From the NCBI GenBank assembly GCA_037833965.1, contig AP031354.1, forward strand, positions 4,380,001 through 4,444,000: 64,000 bases of DNA. Direction: 5' to 3'. Made by a program: the position numbers and the translations under genes. This stretch comes from Marchantia polymorpha subsp. ruderalis (lineage: Eukaryota > Streptophyta > Marchantiopsida > Marchantiales > Marchantiaceae). Below, one piece after another: positions 12,861-25,393 of this stretch; positions within the stretch are counted from its first letter, which is position 1; each line of letters opens with the position of its first letter. The notes under the pieces are model-generated. The model was given only the letters and a program-made list of their open reading frames with translations. It did no database searches and was not told the origin of the DNA.

Positions 12861-13275
12861 TCCTATTTGCTGTAGAGTGAAAGTGATAAAGTGAAGAGAA
12901 TTAAGGTCCTATTAGTGATTACCATATATGTACATTGGGTGTATTCTACTCCCCATCTCCCATGTACACATTTGTCTCCCAACACAAAAGAAACCATGGA
13001 ACGGAAGAAATGGCATAGGCAGAAAATCGGAGAAGTCGGCCGAAAGTCAAGCCCATTGAAATGAATCACAGGAAGCTGAAAACCGCGCTAACCACGCACT
13101 GAGTTACGGAAGCGGAGTCGCCGTGGGAAAGTTTGGACGTGGTTAGTCATGGACCAAGTTAGCGTCAGTGCTTCGGAGCGTACGGCGACCGAACCGTGCG
13201 CAGTCGAGCAAGCAGCTTGATGTTCGCGACTCGAGATAGTCAGATCCCGCATTTGAGAACAGGGGAGTGTTCGAA

Positions 13276-16200
13276 ATGGCTGAGCAGGACGACAACACGG
13301 ATTCGCCGCACGTCAATTCTTCTTCTGCTGATGTCGAAGTGCACGCTTTGTTTCCGGTTTCATCATCATCATCAGCAGCAACCGCGCCTCGTCTGTTCCC
13401 TTCCTTCGCTTCTGCAAAGAATACAGTCTCTTCCATTTTTCCGATCACCAATGTAAGTGAGGATGCAACGAATTCTGCTATGGTGAATTTTTCCTTCTTC
13501 TTTTTTGTGGTTTTGTGGTTTTCGATTCTCTTGGAATATTTTACACGTGCGATTTTCCTGCAAACAGTTGAGACAAGTGCTGAAGGGCTGTAGTTGACAT
13601 TTCAGCTCTCAGCAATTGAATTTGGCAAGGGAAAAATCAGTTTTGTTTATTCTTGAGGTGTTTTTTGTGTCGTGTGAATGGCTTAAAAAATTTATTCCGA
13701 TATAGTTCCAAAGGAATGACTTATCGAACATTACTCATTGAATTCTAGATTTTTTTCGTAAGAGTCGAAGATGTGCGGTCTCTAGATTGCTTACGTATCA
13801 AAAGCTTAAATCGTGATTGATTTGTCGCACACTAGTGAATCTTCCTTAGTCTCACTGTTCCAACTTGATTGTCATCATAAGATGCTCAGGTAACAGGCTC
13901 CAATTCATTAGCTTTTGAAAGCACACAAAAATTAGACAAGTTGACCTCTATTATTTTGTTCATCTCGAATTTTCCGAGACTCAACCCCCGATCATTTTCT
14001 CATTTATTGCAAGAAATGAGCTCTTCGCAGCATTGATGATCTTCGTAGGTTTATCTTTGGAACAGCTATCTAGCTCTGATTATATGGAAAGGTTTTCATG
14101 CAATAGAATTCTGACAGATGGTTTTTAACAGACAGGATTACAGCAGGAGCCTGCACATCAGTGGCTTGCCAATTCCAGCTTCTCTGAGAGTCTCCTTCCT
14201 CCACCTTTGCCAAGTGTTCCAAGTTCATTCCCAGCTTCTACATTAGATATTGAAGTCGCTGGAGAGCATTTCAAGAAAGGAGGTGGTTCTGGTCATAATC
14301 AGCACCCCGGAGCTGTCCCCAGCTCAGATTATGGTTCATCAACAGATGACGACGCAGAGCGCGAATCAGCCGAGAAAAGGAGGAGGAAGAAGAAACGGCG
14401 GAAGAGGCAGAAGGAGGAGGAAGAGAGAAGAGCTGAAAAGCGCAAAAGAAAAGATAAAGCAGATGACGCGGAGACCAGAAAGATTGGAGCTCTTGATAGT
14501 ACATCCGTGGAGAGGAAAGGTGCAGTTACTGTCTGGGCTGATATTAAAGAGTCTCTGCCCAAGGAGTACTATTTTGACGCCCGTGGGGATCGTGACAACA
14601 TGGCATTTGGATCCCTATATAGGTCAGCATGCTTCCTTCGTAAAGTTCCGAGTTATTGACCTTCTTCTATGATTAACAACTAGTAATTAGATCATGGGAT
14701 ATGGTAGAAGCTCTGTGCAAGCCTGGTAAAGGTATAGCTTTGGGCTTCTGTGGTACCCTGCGCTTCATGTCGTGCATGTGATCTTCTTGTATGAAGCAAG
14801 ACTTGAAATTTCAGTTCTACGGGGAACCTGAACCTGCGCTTTACTTTATATAGCGACAAAGCTGGGCTAATGGAAGTACAGGACGATTGATCTGCAGATT
14901 GGACATAGCGCGGTATCGTCGTCAAGATTTGTTCAAAGGCATGTATGGAGGCTCAGGCCGTCCTTCTAGTCAAAGACTGAAGCGTATAGATGTAGGAGGA
15001 GATGGAATGGTTGAAGATGAGGCTGTGAAGAGCGCAGGTCGTTACTGGTCCCCGAAATTTTCATCTTTAGAACGCAAAAGGAAGCTTAGGCATGTTAGGC
15101 TTTGCAAGGAGCGGTTTGGATTTAAACAGAAAGAACACAATTCTGCTGCTTTAGGAGACTTTGTGCCTCTTGAATTTGAGAAGGCCGTGCAAAATACTAG
15201 TTCGGTAGCAGAAGATGTAGACGCTGGAGAGACTTGGCAAGAATATGTGACTCGGAAAACGAAAGAGTACAACGAGCAGATAAGGGAGAGATCTCGTGAT
15301 GAGAGTTTGTGGATTTCCTTCGCAAATTTTCAGGTCAGGAATTTTCTTGAATTTCTCACTTGCATTTTCTGTTCAGAACTGTGACCTCTGTTTGGTGAAG
15401 TCATTGATAGACTCCTGAATAGTCTTGTAAAACTGGAACTGTTGCAATTATGTTATCCTCAGGAAGTATCTCAATGATTACAATTCATCACATATCTTAG
15501 GTTTTCCGGAGCTACACGTGTGTCTATCGAATTCCAAATATTCTTCCTTTTTAGTCGGTGAAAGTGATGAAGTTCGACTGTTTGCCTCATTTTGGAGTTT
15601 TGAACCGGTTTTAACGAAACGTATCTGACAATGCCGTGCCTCAGGATGAACTGATACAAGCAACAGAGAAAAAAGCAGTGGTGCAACAGGCTGTGGAGAA
15701 GAAAGTTGCAATTTTAGAAAAAGCTTTACATATTCTTCCAGATAGCGAGGATTTGCTGCTCTTGTATTTGGAGTCATGCCAAAGACGCGACACAGCAGCC
15801 GCCTTAGTCTCCAAGTGGGAAGATGCCGTCAGTAGACATTCTTCTAGTTTCAGAATGTGGCGAGAGTTCCTGAGGTTTCGCTGCTCCCAGTTTTCCGCGT
15901 TCTCTGTTTCATCTCTTCGTGCCTTATACATCCGCGCTTTTCAGTCTTTGGTAGCTAGCCGTAACCGATTACACGCCAAGGTATGTATTCCCTCGACCTG
16001 ACTTTAGGACGCTTTTTTTTCATATACTGTTACTGTATGTGCTTAATGCAAGCCGTAAGGATAGGAGTGTTTCTTGAACAATTTTGGGGCCATGTGTGGA
16101 GTGCAGTGCAGCAAAAATTCATTAGTTGATATTATCTAAAAGGATTTACACGTTATCTGCAGGGATTGGGCCGTGGTGAAGATGACGTCAACTACGTAGA

Positions 16201-19200
16201 GGCAGAGCAAGGATTGGTGTCAATTTTCGTTGACCTTTGCAGATTCAACTGGCAGGCTGGTCATCATGAACTGGCCGTAGGACTTTTCCAGGCAGGTATT
16301 GAATACAGTTTGTTCTCGCCTCCAATACAGCTGACTGAAAGCAACAAATTAAGATTGTTTGAAGCCTTTTGGAGTAGTGGTGCTCCAAGAATCGGTGAAG
16401 ATGGAGCGTTAGGATGGGTTACTTGGTTGGAGAAGGAGGAAGAGCAGCTTCAAAGAGCACGGGAGGTCAATCTCTCAGGAGACGACTCTGAAGAACAGCA
16501 AGATGGTGGATGGACCGGGTGGTCAGAACCGGAAAAGGAGGACTCTAGAACGGATGTATCTCTAGATAACGATGCTGTTGACATGGAAGAAGATACGGAA
16601 GCTGATGCTGACGTTGTCATGGAAGAAGAAGATGACGCTGCTTTGCTTGAGAAGCTGGGTTTGAGTCTCGATGCGGGGAAGGATGTAGAGGTCAATGATG
16701 TGACTGTTTGGAGAAGATGGGTAAAGAGAGAGGCTCAGAGAGATCGCGAGCAATGGTTACCTCTTCGTTCAAAATACGGTAGGTCCATCTAGTTTTTTGG
16801 AGTAATGAAGACATTTGGATATCTTGTAGACTTTATAGTTTGACTTTAGGGTTTTTTTTATTTTCGAGGTTATAAAATTTGAGGGAGGCAAGCTGTATGT
16901 ACGTCCCCTTGTCACCATATTTCATTTCTCTTTCGCACTGCGCAGGCTGAATAGCACTTTAATTAGTACATAACTGCTTGTAATTATACTTCTATATGTA
17001 GATTCTGACATATACTTCTCACTTACAAATTATGTCATTTAAGAGCAGCAAAGGATACTCGTGACGATGTGGATATTGAAGATGATGGAGATGAGCTGGA
17101 GAGGATTGTTGATTTTGAGGATATCAAAGAAAGCTTGTTCACCCTGCATTCTAAGCAGGCTCGCTCAAGTCTGGTTTGCCAAATTTTGGACTTCTGGGAC
17201 GGACCTCTCTCGGAATGGTGAGCACATATAAGCTTTGCTCATGCATTTTGGTACACAATATATCGCTTTCGCCTGCAATCTTGATTCCAGTTACAGTAGG
17301 TGGTCGAAAAGTGAGAATCTATCAAGATAAACTTGCTTGGCTGCATTTTAGATCCCAGGAAGCTCTCGACAGCTTCCAGAAAAATGAACACAGCTTGACA
17401 TCATAGTAGAGAGAAAGTAGTACGACTTGATTCAGTAGATAAAGTATTAGCAGTTTGTTTTTCTAACAAATATCTCAAGTATTCATGGATCAGGATGCGC
17501 GGCTTACAAGTTATTTAAGTGCATTCCATAGATATGAACATAGTGATATACCTGGAGGCTGCCGGAATCTGCAATATAGTCGATCGTTTCATCATACTGG
17601 GAAGAGGACCTTTTTTTGGTCAACACGCAGGCTTTAGCCTACAATGGTTGACATGATCATCATCTGCAGAAAGACTCCACTTGATTGGATTTGTCGTTAA
17701 TAATTCAGAACAATCCATAAAGAAGGAAAGCTACACTCTTAGCGCAACAAAGTAACCAATTCGTTTTCTGGGTCGATCCTCGGACCTGTAATATAGCCTA
17801 TCATATCAGTCAGGGCAGAGAGGAGGTTCTAAGGCGTGTCATTAAAGTAGGAACAATTTATGTGTAGGATTATCGATATATATAGTTTGATTCAACGCAA
17901 TGACTAGTCTGTGACCGAAACATAGTATACTATTGGGCAAGCTATGAAGTCAGAGATTCACTTCTCTTGAGCAAGAATTAACAACGTCAGAATGGTTTTG
18001 TGGGAATCGACAGGTGTTGTTCGAATGCTTGGAGTTACAGATCAGCTCTGGAATCTTTAGAAAGTCTCAAGGGAACTCTACTCGCCGACGTAAATGACGC
18101 CGAGCGCGGAGATTTGAGCAGAAGCAAATATTTGGCAGGCCTAGTTGGAGACTCTCCGTGGTACGAGAAATCACAGGCGGGAGCTAGATTCTTACGAAAT
18201 ACTTTTTTTGCAGTACGAACTGTTCTTACCGATGACCGACGCTTGCTAAGAGGGCTTTTCCTAGCTGAAGATTTGGCAACAGAAGAGACGGGTTTAGCAG
18301 CTGGAAGTATGTCCGCTTCACGGGCACTCGGTAAAAAGTTGCTCAAAACTCATCGTCAGGTGAGAATTACTCCAGCTGCTACAGAAAGGCTTTGATTTCT
18401 TGGGAAGTGAATAATCTTAGTTTTCACTCTTTTCTATATCTGAAACAGCGGGCTTGATGTCAACCGATTGATCGTAGGATCTTTCGATGTGGGGAGCATA
18501 TGCATGCATTGAAGCTGCTGCTGGAAATATTACCGCTGCGAGAAAGATTTTTGATACTGCTCTTGCCTCTTTGGGTGCCCTTCCGAAGGTAAATAAGTGC
18601 CACCTCAAAGACCCCTCACTGGAATTCAAATTGATGGGATTCAACTCAATGGTTGTGCTAATTGTTCCAAAATGGGCTTATGTCAGTGCAGGAAGTACAG
18701 CAGGATGCACCAATCTTGTACCTCGCTTATGCAGACTTGGAGCTGGCTCGAAGTTCATGTGGGGCAGATACCGGTGCGGAACAAAGGGCTTTGTGTATTC
18801 TGTGCTCATTGGGTAGCGGAAGTGAATATTCGCCTCAGTCGTTCGCGGACGGCATACCTGCAACTCAATTGCTCAAAAGTCATCGAGGTTTTCGTGAGCA
18901 ATTGCAGAGAGTACGAACAAGTGACCGAGGAAATCTTTCTGAGAAAGGAGCGGCGTTGATTACTTGTGCCGCACTGTTTGAGCAGTTGACCTCAGGCTGG
19001 GAAGCTGCGGCTTCTATTTTTGAGGAAGGGCTTGCCATGACTTTGCCAGGTATACACACTTCTCGTGAGCAAAGGGGTGGGCCGCTGTTGTGTCCGCCTG
19101 TTTTGTGTCTGTAGTTGTAGACAAGAGGTTGAGAGATGTTGGATCGCCGGTTCTTGGGCTGAGGTGAAAATGTGCTTACTTATATTTCGATTCTCTTACC

Positions 19201-20289
19201 AGAGCCTGTGTATGCATCGCATATTGCATTACCTTTGCTTTGCCTGATTTGCTTGGTTTTTTTGTGAAGGCAATCGACAGCAAAGCTTTGAGTGTGAAGT
19301 TTTACATCTTCGTTATGTGAATACGCTGGAGAAATTCAAGCAGGCTGCAAAACCAGCTCGTCTGCGCTCGACCATCTTGCGAGGGCTAGTGCAGTATCCC
19401 TGTAATGCTAAGCTGACTGGAGCATATATTCGCAGTGCTTCTCAATCTGGCATGAGCCACAAATTGCGTCGTTTCTTCGATGATGCCTCCAAAAGGTTTG
19501 TTTCATAGTATATACTCTGTACCGTTTTCTCAGTGTGGCCGTAATCTATAAACCATGTGCAGCAGTGACCAGCTGAAAACAAGCTTGATAGGAAGAACAT
19601 CTTCTTGTTGAACCTCCGCCGAGAGTTGTCTGGTGGAAGTTTATTTTCATTCTCTGCTATGATTCAGGTGCTCTAGATTGGAACAGCAGGTTGCGAGGCT
19701 CCCCTCGATGGCCTCTTTCGGGAATTTCCACGTTCTTTCTCAACTTTTCCGCTTTTTATAAAGATCACCTGATCCACTGCCCTCTCGTCGTGTCCAGGTC
19801 TCCATCGACGATGCTATGGCTCTTTGCTCTTTCTTGTGAGCTGTGGAGACCTGGAGCCGGACCACGGATTCACAGCCTGTTCGAACGAGCGCTCGAGAGC
19901 AAGGAAACTCGGCAGTCTGTTCTGCTTTGGCGATGTTATATAGCGTACGAGCTTCATGTTGCATCGAATCCCGATGCAGCTCGTCGTGTATATTTTCGTG
20001 CTATCCACGCATGCCCTTGGTAAGTCAATTGTCATTTTCGGCACTAGTACTTTTAGTGCTTTGTTATGGCAAATTTCGAGGCAGAAGTATTTTGGTGTCT
20101 TAAGTTATCAAGTATTTAATGCGCAGGTCCAAAGCATTATGGGCTGATGGATTCCGAAAGCTGGGATTGATCTTGAGTGCGAAGGAGCAGTCAGAGTTTG
20201 TAGACATAATGCGTGAAAAGGAATTGAGGATCCGTACCGATGTGTACGAGATCCTCTTGGAAGACGCCGAAGATGATACTCTGGGATGA
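13276..20289 (+). CDS. NRDE2: NRDE2 (nuclear RNAi-defective-2 homologue), 12 exons
   Basis: Exons: 13276-13452, 14132-14622, 14898-15333, 15645-15980, 16163-16778, 17046-17217, 18014-18359, 18478-18588, 18692-19049, 19270-19495, 19798-20019, 20127-20289. All introns are GT-AG and all phases agree, giving 1,217 residues (human NRDE2 is close to 1,160). Family landmarks appear in order: WLANSSF (about 70-76), a Lys/Arg-rich nuclear-type stretch (about 141-153), SLYRLDIARY (about 220), LWISFANFQ (about 360-368), VAILEKAL, an acidic tract (about 614-640), WYEKSQAG, FDTALAS, LWRCYIAY, and the C-terminal ILLEDAEDD. The middle and C-terminal parts are helical HAT/TPR-like repeats. In animals and yeasts the family binds the Mtr4 helicase and acts in nuclear RNA surveillance, splicing fidelity and co-transcriptional silencing; the same role here is inferred. 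The start is the first ATG in frame with exon 1. Intron 6 (796 nt) is the longest. No break or odd residue was seen. Confidence 0.93.
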
Positions 20290-22690
20290 TCAGGTGTATA
20301 TAAATTATTTTGAACGAATTTATCTGTACTATAACCTATGGATCCATTTCTGATCAAGATTGCAGCAGCCAGTAGTTCCTGGTTTCGTTCCCTCATGTTT
20401 GTTGGTATTTTATGCGCTTGAACGTTCGGTTGAATCGCGTGAAGTAAACTTTAGTGCTTCTAGCAGCTTTTGCAAAAAAATAATCCGAGTTTTACTCCGA
20501 AAAGGTGTCATTTACCTTTACCCTAAAGATCCGAGAATCGAGGCTCTACAAAGGAATGACGTAAGGCAGGAATATCTTACATTTAATGTTAAGTATAGAT
20601 GTGTCATAGTTAAACCCGGGTCTCATGGATGATCAATGAAGGAGAAGCCACGGTCGGCCCATCGTGCCTCTGCTCACCGCCACCACGACTATTGGAACCC
20701 CTTGTTAAAGAAGCGTTACGGCCACGAAGGTTTCCACATGCAAATTCCTGGTCTAGCAGTCCTGTCGTTCTACATTCTTTACGAGATTATTATTGCTACA
20801 CAATATTTATAGTCCCGTTACGGAAAAGCATTTCACAAGATTGTAGATACCGTAAGATCGTCAAATATAAGCACTAAAGATTTGATCTTTGTCAAGTGTT
20901 CGGAAGGTTGACCATAAACCACAAATGAATGTTCGTACAACACTCATGGGATCGAATCTCCTGAAGATCTTTCTGTCGACTAGGAGATTTAATTCAAGGG
21001 GAGGAACATGCACGACATGCAAGGAGTGACCTCACCTAGTCATGGTTACTTCTCCTGGACTTGATTGTGCAATCGAGTACAGTAAAGCGTCACCAGCTAA
21101 ACCTGTGAACGCACCCTGAGAAGGTTCCCGTAGTGAAGGCGAGCTAGGCCGAGGTGAGCTAGTACTGTACCGTATTCGTCATGGCACTTGGAACAGCTTG
21201 AACTGTTTGTATCTGCATTCTGGAGCAGTCTGGAAAAGATCGAAGTTCGCGATAGCATTTCATGCAAGGGATGCAGATCAGGCCTCGGCTTTCTTTACTC
21301 CATCCATGCCCCTTCGGATTGGTGAACAAATAGGTGTACTATTATACATCACCGTCTCACCAGGCAGTAATCCACAACCTACCCTTACTCTTCTCAAGTA
21401 CAGTACCTCCTTTATATTTTGTCTTCATTCTCACGATGATAAATTCCTGCTCTGTTTCAACTGTTTTGATATGCAGTTGTATGTATTCTCAACGAACTGA
21501 TCTACTTGATGAAATTTGAGTTCGGGCAGCGAGGTAGGTCTTGTGGAATATGTTGAATAATCACACTTACTATAAAAGGGTTCAAAAGGTCTTGTTTTCC
21601 TTTTTGAACGATGTCATCCATAATTCTTGGAAGTTGACCATGTAGTTTACGAGTTTTCTGGTTAAATCTCATTATAGGAAGTGCCTTGAGAGAAGAGAGC
21701 ATGATAGAGTCCTTTCTTTTTCTTGATGTCAAATGTAATCTACTTGCCTTTTTCTGATCAAACATGACCAAAGAATCCAGGAAGAATTGGAATAAGTGTT
21801 GTCAACTACAACTTATGAGGACTATGTGCTATTGTTGACGTGGGTTTGACTATCTTACAACCCTTAAATAATCTGATTTGTACTTCATCTCATCTCTTCA
21901 CTTTCTATCACAACATTGTAACTTTGATTCGACCAACTATCAGTACCCAGCTACCTTTTATACTGATTGCAAGAACCTTGTCCCATCTGATGAGTAAACT
22001 CTTATCACACGTTATGCACGAACGAAGTAAACTGGTTAAATGGCAATGGTAATGACATCATAACATCATAGCTTGCTACAGTTGTATTTCACACGCTTAC
22101 ATTCCTTGAACTTTTTCTACACGCCTTGCATTATTTGCATATTGCCTGCGGAATTGTTTTTCATCTGTCTTGCTGCATTGTCTTGTTCGTCTATTACCCT
22201 TGGAAAACTTTCATGGATGCAGTACGTCTAATCTAAGCATGAAGGTTCCTTGTCTTTAGTCGAAAGTCAATCCGACTGCGAGAGCTTTTCGGCAAGAGGG
22301 AGATGTGAAAGAGACGAGTAGCATATGAAATGATTTCGGAAATGACGAGTGGGGGATAGACGGGCAGGTAGCACGCACACTGGGCCTGACATAGTGGAAG
22401 TACGAGGCGTAAGCTGCAGCGTAAGCTTGTGGTGGTAGTCCTGTTGAGACTCGACTCAGCTGGGCTCCTTCAGATGGGATCAGATCACATGAGAATACGA
22501 CGCACATGGACTTGGAGCAGAGAGCGGCGGTGGGACCATGGATCACTGCAGAGCAGAGGGCGTGCGTGAGCTGTCTTTGCAAGGCTGCGCAACGCCTCGG
22601 CGCTTCGCTGTAATGTAGTGGAATTGCGCATCTGGGAGATGAGGTAAATTGTGGCCCCGACTTCTCGGACTTTGTAATTCTAGATCTGGG
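20290..22690. other. Intergenic between NRDE2 and the zinc-finger gene
   Basis: No convincing exon on either strand. The first few hundred bases should hold the NRDE2 3' UTR, but I cannot place a polyadenylation site with confidence. Composition is balanced and not obviously repeat-derived. Confidence 0.5.
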
Positions 22691-22707
22691 GCAATTGCTC
22701 CACCGTC

Positions 22708-22746
22708 ACTCCTCCTCCCCTCCTCCTCCTCTCTCTCTATCTAAAT
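22708..22746 (+). promoter_or_regulatory. Possible core promoter of the zinc-finger gene
   Basis: A pyrimidine-rich patch (CTCCTCC and CTCTCT runs, 22,708-22,740) ends in a TATA-like TATCTAAAT at 22,738-22,746, roughly 510 bases before the ATG. Plant core promoters often combine a Y-patch and a TATA box. This is inference from composition and position only. Confidence 0.3.
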
Positions 22747-23254
22747 CCCCTCATTTGCTTGCTCTCCGAACTCTGGTTCTCATTGCTTCAATGCGGCCTC
22801 CAGAATTGGCCGCTTTGAAGTGATGTGATCTCGTCTCACACGCTTCACCATTGTGTCCTTTCTCACATCCTTTCATCGAAGCTTTTCCAAAGTAGGAAGT
22901 CGTCAGCTCGTGGTCCGAGCCAGTAGACAAGACAGCAGCAGCAATAGAATGCAGCAGGCAGACAGTTACAATAGCGGAACGTGATGGATGCGACGAAAAA
23001 GTAGAGTAGTGGCGGCCGAGCTTCCTTCAAAGACTCCATCGTTGAATGTTGTATGTTGGACTCGATACTCGGGGTTGGCTTGATTAATTGATCGATCGAA
23101 GTGGCTGTTTGCAGTCGTCGTATAACAGAGGAGAGGGAGATTCGAGGAGAGGGGTGGATCCGGATCGGACTGGACATCAGATGAAGCAGAAGGAGGAGGA
23201 GAGATAGTCAGAGAAGCGAGGGAACAGGGATCAAGAGAGAGCAGGAGCTGCAGC

Positions 23255-25393
23255 ATGGCGTATGGAGAGAACATCGGGCAGCCTTGGCTGCACAAAGGGG
23301 TGAAGTGTGCCAAGTGCGAGGTGAGTCCGATCAGCGGATTCCGTTACAAGTGCAAGAAGCGGCCGGACTACGATCTGTGTCAAGCATGTTTCCGTCGAGA
23401 GATTCCGGATCCGAAGATCAAGTACGTGAAGATTGAGAGGGGCAAGTCGACGGGGCCTTACCAGGTGCACTTCATCGAGTGCGCCGAGTGTGGCATAGCT
23501 CCCATCAAAGGCAAGCGCTACCGCCACAAAACTCAAGAGGACTGTGACCTGTGTGAAGCTTGCTACTCCAGAGCTACCAATCCGTCCAACAGGAGAGCGC
23601 AGCCGGAGTCAGATTACGAAGTCTACGAAGAGCTCTTCATTAACTCGGTCTGCAAGAAATACGATCAAGTTTACCACTTCGACAAACGCTGCGATGAGTG
23701 CCTCGTGTCTCCGATTTGCGGTCCCACCTTCACCTCCATCAAGAATCCCGACTACGATCTGTGCGCTTTCTGCCACGATGACAAGCTGCAGAGCGACTCG
23801 ATCCGATCCGGGGACTTCTGTTCCAGGGAGAAGCCTGATGCCAGCGCTGTGTACCACCTGAACATCATCTGCTGCGTTCACTGCGGTGCCACTCCCATCA
23901 AAGGCCCGGCTTTCAAACATCGAAGGGATCCGAACAAGACCCTTTGCCTCATTTGCTACTACCATGTGCAGGAGGATAAGCAGCGTTTCTTCTTGAGGAT
24001 CGAACCTCCTCGCCAGGCTGACAAAGGACCCGGCCCCAACAAATTCGCCGTCATGGCACAGAAGTCAGCGGCTCAAGCTGCAAACAAGACATCTGCTGCT
24101 AAGACAGCCACTGTCACCGAATCTCCTCCATCTCCTCCACCTCCTGCTGCTGCAGCAGTTGCAGTCGCTGCTGCTGCCGCCGCTGCTCAAGTTGCTGCTG
24201 AGAGCACTGCGAAAAGCGACCCGGTTCCTGCTCCAGGAGCCAATTCGACGACCAACCTTGAATCTAGTGGAGGAGTAGGAGTGGGCTCTCGAGGGTATGT
24301 GCCCAGAAGTGCTAACGGGATAGGCTCTGTTGCTCCTGGTCTGTCACCTTCTCCGAAAATAACCAGCAGGTCAGCTGTTGAGATTAAGGCGCCGCCACCA
24401 CCTTTGTACACGGCTGGACTGAAGACTTCTCGAGCTCCACCCCCGTCACCGAGACCAGTCTCACCACCGTCACCACCACCTGCCCAGCCACAACAGCAAC
24501 AGACTGGTCTAAAATTCAATTCTGCAGCTGCTCCGGCTCCTGCACCAGCAGCACAACAGGGAACCAGCCTGAAGTTCACACCTTCTGCTCCAGTTGCAGC
24601 ACCAAAGTCGATTCTGAAGGTTACTTTCGCCGAACCCGAACAGCAACCAGCATCGACTGCCAAGTTCTCTCCTGCTGCTCCTCAACCTGTTCCTCCAGCA
24701 CAACAACAAGCAGATCTCAATTACTCCTCTAGATCTCCACCTAAATCACACTACACTCCTGCGGCTCAGAATACCAACTCCACTTATCAGCAGAGATACC
24801 CTCAACCTGCAGCCGCAACAGCACCTCAAGTTCCAGGTTCTAATTCTGCATTTCAAGGTATTTCGGGACAACAACAACAGCAGCAGCAGCCTGCATCTTC
24901 TCAACCGCAGTCTGGAGTGCACAATTACATGCCCGGAGCTGCAGCGGGTTATCCTCCATCAGCTGCCGATTACCTTGCAGCCATGACTGCTGCTCAGCAT
25001 AACAGCGCACAGCAAACATTGGCCATGCTCAATGCAATTCGGATAGAGAAGGAGCGAAGTAGCTTGGCTATTATGCAACAAATTTTGCAAAGAAATCAAC
25101 AGCAAGGTGTGGATTTCTCTGCAATGCTAGGTAACACTGGAGTAGGAGGAGGAGGAGGAGGGGCTATTGATTTTGCTTCTCTACTGAACAATGCCGGAAG
25201 TACTCCAGACTATTCAGCTTTCCTTAGTGCTGCAGCAGCAGGAGGAGGGGCAAGCGGAATAGATTACTCCTCGATTCTTGGAGGGGCAGCCGGTGGAGGA
25301 AATGTGGACATCGCTGCGTTTCTTGCCGCACAGAATAATTTGGGAGGCTTGGCTGGAGTCATCGGCAACCTCGGGGGCCTGGGTCTTGGGTGA
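23255..25393 (+). CDS. Four-module half-ZZ zinc-finger protein with low-complexity tail
   Basis: A single uninterrupted frame of 712 residues. The N-terminal quarter holds four modules with identical C-x2-C-x20-C-x2-C spacing: Cys 18/21/42/45, 76/79/100/103, 146/149/170/173 and 207/210/231/234. Each contains a P-I-x-G motif and most a DYDLC- or CDLC-like end, as in ZZ fingers. A classical ZZ finger also has a second zinc site (a middle Cys pair plus H-x-H); here only Cys33 hints at it. Residues 270-560 are rich in Ala, Pro and Gln (polyproline, polyalanine and polyglutamine runs). A probable helix at about 570-620 is followed by a Gly-rich tail with five D-[FYI]-[SA]-x-[MLFI]-L repeats. ZZ domains usually bind peptides such as histone tails or N-degrons; that role is not shown here. 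I do not recognise a named gene. The last 72 codons and the 3' flank are copied at 46.6 and 63.1-64.0 kb. Confidence 0.85.
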   Translation: MAYGENIGQPWLHKGVKCAKCEVSPISGFRYKCKKRPDYDLCQACFRREIPDPKIKYVKIERGKSTGPYQVHFIECAECGIAPIKGKRYRHKTQEDCDLCEACYSRATNPSNRRAQPESDYEVYEELFINSVCKKYDQVYHFDKRCDECLVSPICGPTFTSIKNPDYDLCAFCHDDKLQSDSIRSGDFCSREKPDASAVYHLNIICCVHCGATPIKGPAFKHRRDPNKTLCLICYYHVQEDKQRFFLRIEPPRQADKGPGPNKFAVMAQKSAAQAANKTSAAKTATVTESPPSPPPPAAAAVAVAAAAAAAQVAAESTAKSDPVPAPGANSTTNLESSGGVGVGSRGYVPRSANGIGSVAPGLSPSPKITSRSAVEIKAPPPPLYTAGLKTSRAPPPSPRPVSPPSPPPAQPQQQQTGLKFNSAAAPAPAPAAQQGTSLKFTPSAPVAAPKSILKVTFAEPEQQPASTAKFSPAAPQPVPPAQQQADLNYSSRSPPKSHYTPAAQNTNSTYQQRYPQPAAATAPQVPGSNSAFQGISGQQQQQQQPASSQPQSGVHNYMPGAAAGYPPSAADYLAAMTAAQHNSAQQTLAMLNAIRIEKERSSLAIMQQILQRNQQQGVDFSAMLGNTGVGGGGGGAIDFASLLNNAGSTPDYSAFLSAAAAGGGASGIDYSSILGGAAGGGNVDIAAFLAAQNNLGGLAGVIGNLGGLGLG

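Noticed and set aside
14271..14562. Ser/Leu/Phe-rich antisense ORFs opposite NRDE2 exon 2
   Set aside because: They are shadows of the purine-rich codons for the Lys/Arg/Glu tract.
22256..23313. Minus-strand ORFs divergent from the zinc-finger gene
   Set aside because: No similarity, no splice structure, and they overlap the presumed promoter and 5' UTR of the plus-strand gene.
23609..24663. Long antisense ORFs opposite the zinc-finger gene
   Set aside because: They mirror the Cys-, Ala- and Pro-codon bias of the sense strand and have no start context or similarity of their own.
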